Assembly: GCA_934667465.1 (NCBI GenBank)
Contig: CAKUMG010000264.1
Location: forward strand, 1 to 7,361
Source of the DNA: an uncultured Actinoplanes sp.
GTDB lineage: Bacteria > Actinomycetota > Actinomycetes > Mycobacteriales > Micromonosporaceae
DNA: 7,361 nt
Direction: 5' to 3'
The position numbers were made by a program, and so were the translations under genes. Position 1 is the first letter of the stretch, and the number at the start of each line of letters is the position of its first letter. Below the pieces are notes generated by a model that was not told the origin of the DNA, ran no database searches, and was given only the letters and a program-made list of their open reading frames with translations. This document shows positions 1 to 6,242 of this stretch, in pieces.

Positions 1-510
1 GAACTCGGCGGCGGCGTAGGCGGTGGTGCACACGATCTGATCGAACGACTCGGCCGTGCGCCGGTTGAGGCGGTCGGCGAGCGAGTCGCGGTGCGGCATG
101 CCCCAGACGCCGAGGACGCCGGCCAGGCTCTCGTGGGAGACCATCATCGAGCCGACGCCGCGCTCGCGGGCCCAGCGGCCGGTCCAGCGCAGGGTCGAGC
201 GGTCGGAGACCTCGAGGCGGTCGGGGGCGAGGTCGTCCAGGATCTTGGAGAGCTCGCGGCGCCCGGCCATGACGCGATAGCCGCCCGTACGCGGCAGGTG
301 GTAGCCGGGGAGCGTGATGACGCGACCCTGGTCGGTCATCACGTCGGAGTGCTCGCGGCCGGGGACGATGAGGATCGGCCAGTGACCCGCGCGCAGGTAG
401 CCCTGGCCCAGGTGGCGCAGGGCCGTGCGCAGGCCGCCGGAGCGGGGGGAGACGAAGTTCGCCAGCCGGACGATGCGCAAACCGCGCGCGCCCACTGATC
501 GACCGGTCAT
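1..510 (-). CDS. GT4-family glycosyltransferase, N-terminal part (cut by left edge)
   Basis: This is the first 170 residues of a glycosyltransferase; the rest lies beyond the left edge. The N-terminus reads as a GT-B Rossmann half: a beta strand LRIVRLANF (11-19), then the loop SPRSGGLRTAL (21-31), whose GGLRT is typical of the GT4 sugar-nucleotide/acceptor region, then LIVPG (47-51), LEVSDRSTLRW (99-109) and MVSHESL (123-129). These match the pattern of actinobacterial GDP-mannose-dependent alpha-mannosyltransferases (MgtA/PimB-like), acting at the inner face of the membrane on lipid or polysaccharide acceptors. The donor and acceptor are inferred; the nucleotide-binding C-terminal half is not visible. 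The ATG at 510 is supported by GGAG eight bases upstream. It lies 63 bp downstream of the MBL-fold gene on the same strand, so cotranscription is possible. GT4 membership is fairly sure; substrate is not. Confidence 0.85.
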   Translation of the reverse strand, partial: MTGRSVGARGLRIVRLANFVSPRSGGLRTALRHLGQGYLRAGHWPILIVPGREHSDVMTDQGRVITLPGYHLPRTGGYRVMAGRRELSKILDDLAPDRLEVSDRSTLRWTGRWARERGVGSMMVSHESLAGVLGVWGMPHRDSLADRLNRRTAESFDQIVCTTAYAAAEF

Positions 511-573
511 GCAGGGCACTCCAAGATCACTATCGAAACCCGATGGTGCGCTGGTGCCGCCCCCTCGGCAAGC

Positions 574-1320
574 TCACAGATCGTAGCGGGCGCCCGGGCG
601 GACGACCTCCACCGGACCCGCATAGGCCGCGGTGGCCGCCTCCACTGTGGAAGCCTCCGAGGCCCAGGCGGGCACCAAGTGGGTCAAGAGTAGACGGCCG
701 ACGTCGGCCTTGGTGGCGGCCTCCCCGGCCTCGCTGCCGGTCAGGTGCAGGTCAGGGGGGTTGGGGCGGCCGTCGAGGTAACTAGCCTCACACAAGAACA
801 GGTCGGCGCCCTGCGCGAGCCGCAGCAGGGCGTCGCACGGCGCGGTGTCCGAGGAGTAGGCGAGCACCCGTCCACCGTGCTCGACCCGGACGCCGTACGT
901 CTCGATGGGGTGGTTGACCCGGTCTGCCGTGACCGTGAACGGGCCGATCGGGAACGTGCCGGGCTGCAGACCGTAGAACGTGTAGACGTCGTCGACCGGC
1001 TCCGCCTCCGAGCTGTACGCGGCGGAGATCCGCTCGGCCGCGCCCATCGGGGCGTAGACCGGCAGCGGTGGCAGCGGCCCGGCGGGGTCGTACCGGCGGA
1101 CCACCACATAGGTGCACGCGTCGAGCATGTGGTCGCAGTGCAGATGGGTGAGCAGGATCGCGTCGACCGCGTCGATGCTCGCGTAGCGCTGGAGCGCGGT
1201 CAGCGAGCCCGAGCCGAAGTCGATCAGCAGCCGGAACCCCTCGGCCTCCACGAGGTAGGCGGAACAGGCCGACTCGGGGCCGGGAAAACTGCCGGCACAG
1301 CCGAGAACGGTCAGTCGCAT
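574..1320 (-). CDS. MBL-fold metallohydrolase (Rv1339-like; possible cyclic-nucleotide phosphodiesterase)
   Basis: A complete 248-residue metallo-beta-lactamase-fold hydrolase. The metal ligands are in place: THLHCDH (H59, H61, D63, H64), H137 in RVNHP, D158 in YSSDTAP and H214 in LLTHLV, with a further histidine in the DLHLTG loop (H192). The overall plan, starting MRLTVLGCAGS and using DLHLTGSEAG and a final THL, matches the RNase Z/phosphodiesterase-like MBL proteins of actinobacteria. Its position near cysM matches Rv1339, which has been reported as an atypical class II cAMP phosphodiesterase in mycobacteria; transfer of that activity here is inference. A different phosphodiester substrate remains possible. 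The start at 1320 has a good ribosome site AGAGGAA (1326-1332), five bases away. In M. tuberculosis murI and a rhomboid-like gene lie between cysM and this gene; here they are absent and an unrelated membrane gene is present. Confidence 0.9.
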   Translation of the reverse strand: MRLTVLGCAGSFPGPESACSAYLVEAEGFRLLIDFGSGSLTALQRYASIDAVDAILLTHLHCDHMLDACTYVVVRRYDPAGPLPPLPVYAPMGAAERISAAYSSEAEPVDDVYTFYGLQPGTFPIGPFTVTADRVNHPIETYGVRVEHGGRVLAYSSDTAPCDALLRLAQGADLFLCEASYLDGRPNPPDLHLTGSEAGEAATKADVGRLLLTHLVPAWASEASTVEAATAAYAGPVEVVRPGARYDL

Positions 1321-1408
1321 GCGGGTTCCTCTGGTTCACGCTCGGTCGCCCACGTCGCCGCCGCCTGTCCCCCTGGCGGAGCGAGCGGACCCGTGGATCT
1401 CGCTGCGC

Positions 1409-1439
1409 AGCCTAGCCGGGGACCAGTGCGTCACGTAAA
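1409..1439 (-). promoter_or_regulatory. Candidate promoter for the MBL-fold gene
   Basis: On the minus strand a -10 like TAGGCT (1409-1414, fits TANNNT) follows a -35 like TTACGT (1433-1438, spacer 18) or TTTACG (1434-1439, spacer 19). It would give a 5' leader of about 80 bases before the start at 1320. The -35 box is weak relative to TTGAC. This is a pattern match only. Confidence 0.35.
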
Positions 1440-1469
1440 CGTCTGATCGATTTGTCGCTAAATCGACAA
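1433..1469. promoter_or_regulatory. Palindrome cluster, possible operator in divergent promoter region
   Basis: Three dyads crowd into 37 bp of the only AT-richer stretch between the divergent MBL and membrane-protein genes. ACGT-AA-ACGT lies at 1433-1442 and overlaps the candidate -35 of the MBL gene. CGATTT (1448-1453) is inverted as AAATCG (1460-1465). TTGTCG (1452-1457) is inverted as CGACAA (1464-1469). The last two overlap. Such a layout fits a regulator site controlling one or both genes; the regulator is not identifiable from this window. The rest of 1321-1576 shows nothing else that I can name. Confidence 0.4.
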
Positions 1470-1562
1470 CCTATGTCACAGCAGCCGTGAGCTGGGTCAT
1501 TTTCCGTCCCGTTACGCCTCGTGAGTCGCATCCGTTGCACATCGTGAGGCAGCGGACGAGAC

Positions 1563-1570
1563 GAAGGAGG
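1563..1570 (+). promoter_or_regulatory. Ribosome binding site deciding the start of the membrane protein
   Basis: GAAGGAGG is a near-perfect Shine-Dalgarno sequence ending six bases before the GTG at 1577. It argues for that start rather than the in-frame ATG at 1487, which would add 30 residues ending in an Arg-rich run. Confidence 0.75.
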
Positions 1571-1576
1571 CGACAC

Positions 1577-1999
1577 GTGACGACGACGGACACGGGCCGG
1601 ACGGCGCGAACCCGGGAGGTGACGGCTCCGGAGGTCGTCCCGTTCGGCTGGGAGCCCACGCGGCCGGTCGCTCATGACGTTTCCGACGCGGAGGCAAAGT
1701 TCAGGTTCCCCGCCGCCGACGATCCCACACCCGGCACCCGGCGCCTGCTCGCGATGTCGATCTACGCGTCGCTGCTGGGCCTCGGCGGCTTCGGCATCGG
1801 CGTTCGCGGGCTGGTCTCGCAGATCGGCGGCGGGGTGCCCGGCTGGTACACGTGGGTGCTGGGCTTCCTGGGCATGGTGAGCGTGGCCCTGGCGGTGGGC
1901 GCCTTCCTCTCGATCCACCGCCGCGTGCTGCCGTGGATCCTCATGCTGGGCGCCGCGGTCCCGCTCGCCGCCGACATCATGCTCGCCGTCGCCTATTGA
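1577..1999 (+). CDS. Unrecognised small membrane protein with three predicted transmembrane helices
   Basis: I do not recognise the family. From the GTG at 1577 the product has 140 residues. Residues 1-55 are polar and probably cytoplasmic (start VTTTDTGRTART; a segment FRFPAADDPTPGTRR precedes the membrane). Three hydrophobic stretches follow, at about 57-80 (containing LLGLGGFGIGVRGLV), 91-113 (WVLGFLGMVSVALAVGAF) and 118-139. The protein ends just after the third helix, leaving almost no tail. A short SIHRR basic loop links helices 2 and 3, so by the positive-inside rule that loop may be cytoplasmic. No signal peptide, cysteine pair or catalytic motif is visible. It occupies the position where M. 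tuberculosis has a rhomboid-like gene and murI, but it is too short to be a rhomboid and lacks a GxSG motif. Codon use matches its neighbours. It converges on cysM. Confidence 0.8.
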   Translation: MTTTDTGRTARTREVTAPEVVPFGWEPTRPVAHDVSDAEAKFRFPAADDPTPGTRRLLAMSIYASLLGLGGFGIGVRGLVSQIGGGVPGWYTWVLGFLGMVSVALAVGAFLSIHRRVLPWILMLGAAVPLAADIMLAVAY

Positions 2000-2026
2000 C
2001 CCCGCCAGGCCGCCCCCACCGTTTCA

Positions 2027-2081
2027 TTGCGCACAACTAGATTGCCCACAATTTAGTTGCCCGCAATTTAATTGTGCGCAA
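2027..2081. repeat. Four 10-bp TTG-NNNN-CAA units at an exact 15-bp period (operator array or hairpin)
   Basis: Units TTGCGCACAA (2027), TTGCCCACAA (2042), TTGCCCGCAA (2057) and TTGTGCGCAA (2072) start exactly 15 bp apart. They are separated by AT-rich 5-bp spacers CTAGA, TTTAG and TTTAA. Unit 4 is the exact reverse complement of unit 1. The block is about 44% GC against about 70% around it. Each unit is itself a near-palindrome, like MarR/OhrR-type operator half-sites (TTTAG-TTG..CAA pattern). The outer 18 bases on each side (2027-2044 and 2064-2081) also pair as a stem with one mismatch and one G-U, around a 19-base loop. It could therefore be a regulator-binding array, a transcription terminator between convergent genes, or both. 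No gene begins next to it. The remainder of the 2000-2190 gap shows no further feature. Confidence 0.65.
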
Positions 2082-2190
2082 CGGAACGTGGCGGAGTGCA
2101 GCGGGTACGGTGTGCCACCGTCGGCGCGGAATCGGCACGGCAGCGAGCGCGGCGACCGATCAGATCACCGCGCTCACCGCCGCATGCGGG

Positions 2191-3476
<1,286 letters not shown>

Positions 3477-3525
3477 GGTGGTGATGCTCCTCGTGAAAGA
3501 GAGTGTCGGATGCGGGGCCGCCCGG

Positions 3526-3543
3526 CGGCGCAACGGTGCGCCG
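3526..3543 (-). terminator. Strong GC hairpin in the cysO leader, possible attenuator
   Basis: CGGCGCA (3526-3532) and TGCGCCG (3537-3543) form a perfect 7-bp stem with a 4-base loop. An overlapping alternative pairs CCCGGCG (3521-3527) with CGCCGGG (3539-3545) around an 11-base loop. The two cannot form together. A weaker 5-bp stem lies just upstream on the transcript (3550-3565). There is no U-tract, as is common for actinobacterial hairpins. It sits between the possible leader ORF and the cysO ribosome site, where an attenuator would be. Confidence 0.4.
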
Positions 3544-3588
3544 GGGTCGTGAACCTCGCCGTTCAGGGCCGATCCTTCGAGCGTGCGG

Positions 3589-3666
3589 TCAGCGACACTC
3601 GTAATAGACCGAGGCAGGGCTCTGCCCGAACATGTACGACTGGACGGCGAACCCGTCCGCTCTCAT
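3589..3666 (-). CDS. Possible 25-codon leader ORF between mec and cysO
   Basis: The ATG begins two bases after the mec TGA (TGAGGATG), which suits translational coupling. The peptide starts MRADGFAVQSYMF and ends SVYYECR, with a single cysteine as the penultimate residue. About 84% of third positions are G/C, close to coding bias, but it uses AGA, TAT and TGT, which are uncommon in this GC context. It has no separate Shine-Dalgarno at normal distance. The hairpin at 3526-3543 follows it. It could be a regulatory leader peptide for cysO-cysM, a small protein, or chance; I recognise no family. A 6-bp stem (3642-3647 with 3653-3658) overlaps its first codons and could instead be a weak mec terminator. 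Confidence 0.35.
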   Translation of the reverse strand: MRADGFAVQSYMFGQSPASVYYECR

Positions 3667-3668
3667 CC

Positions 3669-4091
3669 TCACGCGTCCACCGTCGCATCCACGATGTTGA
3701 CCTCTTCTTCGGTCACCACACCGTCCACGATACGGAACGAGCGGATCTCCTCGGCATCGGGATCGCGGGTCGAGACGAGAAGGTAGTGCGCGCCCGGCTC
3801 CCCCGCGAACGAGATGTCCGTGCGCGACGGGTAGGCCTCGGTGGCCGTGTGCGAGTGGTAGATGACGACGGGTTCCTCGTCGTTGTCGTCCATCTCGCGC
3901 CAGACCCGCAGCTGCTCCATCGAGTCGAACTCGTAGAACGTCATCGACCGGGCCGCGTTGTCCATGACGATGTGCCGGGTCGGCAGGTCGCTGCCGATCG
4001 GGCCCGCGACGACGCCGCAGGCCTCGTCGGGGTGGTCCCGGCGGGCGTGGGCGACGATCGCCGAGACGATCGCACTGTCAATGGTCAGCAC
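3669..4091 (-). CDS. mec: Mec, JAMM/MPN+ zinc metalloprotease that releases cysteine from CysO
   Basis: A 140-residue M67-type metalloprotease. The JAMM motif is complete: E23 in HPDEACG, then H79-S-H81, seven residues, S89 and D92 (IYHSHTATEAYPSRTD). The segment VAHARRDHPDEACG (13-26) and the tail RSFRIVDGVVTEE (117-129) match mycobacterial Mec (Rv1334). In mycobacteria Mec hydrolyses the bond between the CysO C-terminal glycine and newly made cysteine in the cytosol, freeing both. Here it may also have to trim the C-terminal extension of CysO. I chose GTG 4091 because homologues start at this point and a TAATGT box lies seven bases upstream, which suggests a leaderless mRNA. An in-frame GTG at 4100 would add three residues but lacks a ribosome site. 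It is separated from cysO by a 192-bp leader, unusually long for this gene set. Confidence 0.93.
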   Translation of the reverse strand: MLTIDSAIVSAIVAHARRDHPDEACGVVAGPIGSDLPTRHIVMDNAARSMTFYEFDSMEQLRVWREMDDNDEEPVVIYHSHTATEAYPSRTDISFAGEPGAHYLLVSTRDPDAEEIRSFRIVDGVVTEEEVNIVDATVDA

Positions 4092-4098
4092 GCCCCTC

Positions 4099-4104
4099 AC
4101 ATTA
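4099..4104 (-). promoter_or_regulatory. Candidate -10 box giving a leaderless mec mRNA
   Basis: TAATGT fits the actinobacterial -10 consensus TANNNT and ends exactly seven bases before the GTG at 4091. That is the spacing typical of leaderless actinobacterial transcripts. The only purine-rich stretch, GAGGGG, lies one base from the start and is too close to act as a Shine-Dalgarno. No convincing -35 is visible. Confidence 0.5.
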
Positions 4105-4134
4105 CCGCGAGGCGCGCGCCGGGCGGGGGTGGCA

Positions 4135-4154
4135 GTGCTCACGGCTCGTGGCAC
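4135..4154. promoter_or_regulatory. Inverted repeat between mec and the aldo/keto reductase, possible operator
   Basis: GTGCTCACG (4135-4143), spacer, then CGTGGCAC (4147-4154) form a dyad with one bulged base, near the middle of the 108-bp divergent gap. It lies upstream of the start-proximal boxes of both genes. The arms are GC-rich, so chance is a real alternative. Confidence 0.25.
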
Positions 4155-4186
4155 GCGCGGGACCGGATAGGTGCCGGATCGAGGGG

Positions 4187-4192
4187 TAGGAC
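4187..4192 (+). promoter_or_regulatory. Candidate -10 box for the aldo/keto reductase
   Basis: TAGGAC is one base from the common actinobacterial TAGGAT and ends seven bases before the ATG at 4200. GGAGG follows it but sits only one base from the ATG. So either the mRNA is leaderless or the ribosome site is unusually close. No -35 is evident. Confidence 0.35.
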
Positions 4193-4199
4193 TGGAGGC

Positions 4200-5063
4200 A
4201 TGAAGACGCGGACCATCGGAGAGACCACTGTCAGCGCCGTCGGCCTCGGCGGCATGCCCATGTCCATCGAGGGGCGCCCGGAGACCGAGCGCTCCGTCCG
4301 GACGATCCACGCCGCGCTCGACGCCGGCGTGACGCTGATCGACACTGCGGACGCCTATCACCTGCACGCCGACGAGGTCGGCCACAACGAGAGCCTCATC
4401 GCGCAGGCCGTGGCGAGCTACGGCGGCGACACGTCCGACGTGCTCGTCGCCACCAAGGGCGGCCACCTGCGCCCCGGCGACGGCTCGTGGACGCTCGACG
4501 GGTCGCCCGAGCACCTGCGGGAGGCCGTCGAGGGCTCGCTCAAGCGGCTCGGGGTCGAGGCGATCGGGCTCTACCAGTTCCACCGCCCGGACCCGAAGGT
4601 GCCCTACGCCGACTCGATCGGCGCGCTCAAGGAGCTGCTCGACGCGGGCAAGATCCGGATGGCCGGCATCTCGAACGCGGACGTGCAGCAGATCCGTCAG
4701 GCCCAGGAGATCCTCGGTGGGCGGCTGGTCTCGGTGCAGAACCAGTTCTCGCCCGCGTTCCGCTCGTCCGAGGCGGAGCTGCGGCTCTGCGACGAGCTGG
4801 GCATCGCGTTCCTGCCGTGGTCGCCGCTCGGCGGCATCAGCAGGGCCGCGGAGCTGGGCGACAAGTTCGCCGAGTTCGCGCGGATCGCCCGGATCCACGG
4901 GGTGAGCCCGCAGCGGCTCACGCTCGCCTGGATGCTCGCGAAGAGCCCGGTGGTCATCCCGATCCCGGGGGCCAGCCGGCCCGAGTCGATCATCGACTCG
5001 GCGCAGGCGCCCGAGCTCACGCTCTCCGACGAGGAGGTCGCCGCGCTCGACGCGGCCGCCTGA
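4200..5063 (+). CDS. Aldo/keto reductase family oxidoreductase
   Basis: A complete 287-residue NAD(P)H-dependent oxidoreductase with the TIM-barrel aldo/keto reductase plan. The catalytic tetrad is visible: D48 in LIDTADAY, Y53, K86 in VATKGGH and H128 in YQFHRPD. GISNAD (156-161) and QNQFSP (180-185) follow. IPIPGASRPE (253-262) forms the cofactor phosphate-binding region and suggests NADPH. The length fits the short bacterial members; substrate cannot be told. The ATG at 4200 is right because homologues start near MKTRTIG and the long upstream frame is not coding. It is the only plus-strand gene between clpS and cysM, divergent from mec, and its codon use matches its neighbours. A role in cysteine synthesis is not indicated; it looks like an insertion into the conserved block. 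The family is certain. Confidence 0.93.
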   Translation: MKTRTIGETTVSAVGLGGMPMSIEGRPETERSVRTIHAALDAGVTLIDTADAYHLHADEVGHNESLIAQAVASYGGDTSDVLVATKGGHLRPGDGSWTLDGSPEHLREAVEGSLKRLGVEAIGLYQFHRPDPKVPYADSIGALKELLDAGKIRMAGISNADVQQIRQAQEILGGRLVSVQNQFSPAFRSSEAELRLCDELGIAFLPWSPLGGISRAAELGDKFAEFARIARIHGVSPQRLTLAWMLAKSPVVIPIPGASRPESIIDSAQAPELTLSDEEVAALDAAA

Positions 5064-5075
5064 CGCTCCGCAGGT

Positions 5076-5102
5076 GCCCGGCCGCCTCCGCGGCGGCCGG
5101 GC
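5076..5102. terminator. Bidirectional hairpin terminator between convergent genes
   Basis: GCCCGGCCGCC (5076-5086) and GGCGGCCGGGC (5092-5102) are perfect complements, giving an 11-bp all-GC stem with a 5-base loop. It lies 12 bases after the aldo/keto reductase stop and 7 bases after the DUF2017 stop on the other strand. It has no T-run, as is usual for actinobacterial hairpin terminators. It is the clearest terminator in the window. Confidence 0.8.
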
Positions 5103-5109
5103 GCGGGGC

Positions 5110-5616
5110 TCAGCGGGGTTCGATCTCCGGCAACGCGTTCAGCAGGGATTCCTGCAGGTAACCGAGGTAGGCGTAGACCGAGAGCTGGAAGACGCGGCTC
5201 GACGCCGGGTCCTCGGCCACCGCGGAGTCGAGCTCCTCACCGAGGTCGGTGTGCGCCTCGATGTCCAGGCGCGTGCCCATGGCCAGCCGGGCGTCGTTGA
5301 TCGCCCGCAGCCAGGCCTCGGCCTCCTCGCCGTCCAGCCGCACCTCGCCGGGCCCGTCGTCGGGCAGCGCCGCGAGGATCGCGCCCGCCTGGTCGAGCTT
5401 GCCGGTCTTGAGGTCACCCTCGGTGTAGAGCCGGAACTCGGCGGAGCCGTCCGGGTCGTCCGGGTAGATGTCCGGGAAGAGCCGGTCCACCACGGGGTCG
5501 GTGTGGTCGAAGCCGTCCATCAGCAGGCCGACGACCTCGCCGGCCACCTTCCGCAACACCCGTACCTCGTCCACGGCGAAGGTGGCCACACATTGGTTGC
5601 CATTGCGCCGGAACAT
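5110..5616 (-). CDS. DUF2017 family protein
   Basis: A 168-residue acidic soluble protein matching the DUF2017 family, the usual partner of clpS in actinobacteria (Rv1332 in M. tuberculosis). Characteristic parts are LRKVAGEVVGLL (21-32), DRLFPDIYPDDP (44-55) with EFR (60-62), EAWLRAINDARLAMGTRL (100-117) and VYAYLGYLQESLL (147-159). No catalytic motif, signal peptide or membrane segment is visible and no function is known. It lies 40 bases downstream of clpS on the same strand, so cotranscription is likely; a link to N-degron proteolysis would be guesswork. The ATG at 5616 has a poor ribosome site. A better one (GGAGG) precedes a five-codon reading frame, ATG GTG GGC GGG TGA, that ends shortly before this start, so re-initiation is possible. 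Confidence 0.88.
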   Translation of the reverse strand: MFRRNGNQCVATFAVDEVRVLRKVAGEVVGLLMDGFDHTDPVVDRLFPDIYPDDPDGSAEFRLYTEGDLKTGKLDQAGAILAALPDDGPGEVRLDGEEAEAWLRAINDARLAMGTRLDIEAHTDLGEELDSAVAEDPASSRVFQLSVYAYLGYLQESLLNALPEIEPR

Positions 5617-5656
5617 CAGCCGATCACCCGCCCACCATCGATCCGCCTCCGAACAC

Positions 5657-5947
5657 TCACGAACGGTCCACCGTTGCCCACAGACCGTAGCCGTGAAGCT
5701 GCGAGGCGTCCATTTCCATGCGTTCCCGGGCGCCCGTCGACACGACGGCGCGGCCCTTGTTGTGCACGTCCAGCATCAACTCCTCGGCCTTGTCCTTGCT
5801 GTAGCCGAAAAGCTTCTGGAAGACCCACGTCACGTAGGACATGAGATTGACGGGATCGTCCCAGACGATCGTCACCCACGGCCGGTCATCAGCCGGCACC
5901 TCCTCGATCTGTGGCGTCTCGACAGGAGCGACTTGAGGCAACGCCAT
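5657..5947 (-). CDS. clpS: ClpS, N-degron adaptor of the Clp protease
   Basis: A 96-residue ClpS. It recognises proteins with destabilising N-terminal residues and hands them to the ClpC/ClpP ATP-dependent protease in the cytosol. A flexible N-terminal arm (1-22, rich in Pro and Glu) leads into [17 protein letters not shown] (23-39), whose D30/D31 align with the N-degron pocket acids. [23 protein letters not shown] (47-69) carries H62, the third pocket residue, and the end HGYGLWATV (85-93) is typical. The ATG at 5947 was preferred over an in-frame GTG at 6163 because the extra 72 residues do not resemble ClpS and the adaptor is normally about 100 residues. A real ribosome site is not obvious: only GGGG two bases before the ATG. 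DUF2017 follows on the same strand. Confidence 0.95.
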   Translation of the reverse strand: MALPQVAPVETPQIEEVPADDRPWVTIVWDDPVNLMSYVTWVFQKLFGYSKDKAEELMLDVHNKGRAVVSTGARERMEMDASQLHGYGLWATVDRS

Positions 5948-6155
5948 GCCCCAATCGTGCCACGGCTCCCGGGGAGAAGACCCGACCGCCGAGCGATGAC
6001 GTGGCCGTGGAAATGGTGTATGCCGCGCGCAAGCGGGTTGTGCGACCACACCGGCCGGATGGTCGCTGTACGTCCCGTACCCCGCGCCGGCCTCGCGTCG
6101 AACGCCGGGACACGTGCCGAGCCCGTACAAAATAATGGTCTTGACCTGCGCCTGA

Positions 6156-6184
6156 TTACTCACCGTTTCGACCCGTGTTACTCA
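6156..6184. repeat. Direct repeat TTACTCA, two copies 22 bp apart
   Basis: TTACTCA occurs at 6156-6162 and 6178-6184, two helical turns apart, in the most AT-rich part (about 6125-6190) of the divergent spacer between clpS and the regulator gene. It would lie about 60-90 bases upstream of the regulator start, where an activator could bind. Both copies are followed by YYG. The rest of the 295-bp spacer (5948-6242) holds no gene that I can support. Confidence 0.3.
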
Positions 6185-6230
6185 TTGCCAGCGGAGGCGG
6201 AACGCGGGCACCGAACCAGACGGGTCTCGA

Positions 6231-6236
6231 TATGCT
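6231..6236 (+). promoter_or_regulatory. Candidate -10 box for the LuxR/LAL regulator, leaderless spacing
   Basis: TATGCT fits TANNNT and ends six bases before the GTG at 6243, with no Shine-Dalgarno between. The overlapping ATG at 6232 reads only four codons before TGA, so it is not a competing start. Confidence 0.45.
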
Positions 6237-6242
6237 GGCGCG

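Noticed and set aside
745..1446. Plus-strand open frame opposite the MBL-fold gene
   Set aside because: The minus strand carries the complete metal-binding motif set; this frame is its shadow.
1452..1477. TTGTCG and TATGTC as a plus-strand promoter for the membrane protein
   Set aside because: The spacing is only 14 bases, too short for a sigma-70-type promoter; the palindrome reading explains the bases better.
4111..4120. Perfect palindrome GGCGCGCGCC in the mec/reductase spacer
   Set aside because: Simple GC alternation of this size is expected by chance at this base composition.
4092..4898. N-terminal extension of the mec frame, 266 residues
   Set aside because: It runs antisense to the aldo/keto reductase and has no similarity to JAMM proteases; Mec homologues begin near 4091.
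5948..6163. Longer clpS starting at GTG 6163
   Set aside because: The added 72 residues are not ClpS-like and cover the AT-rich spacer expected to hold promoters.
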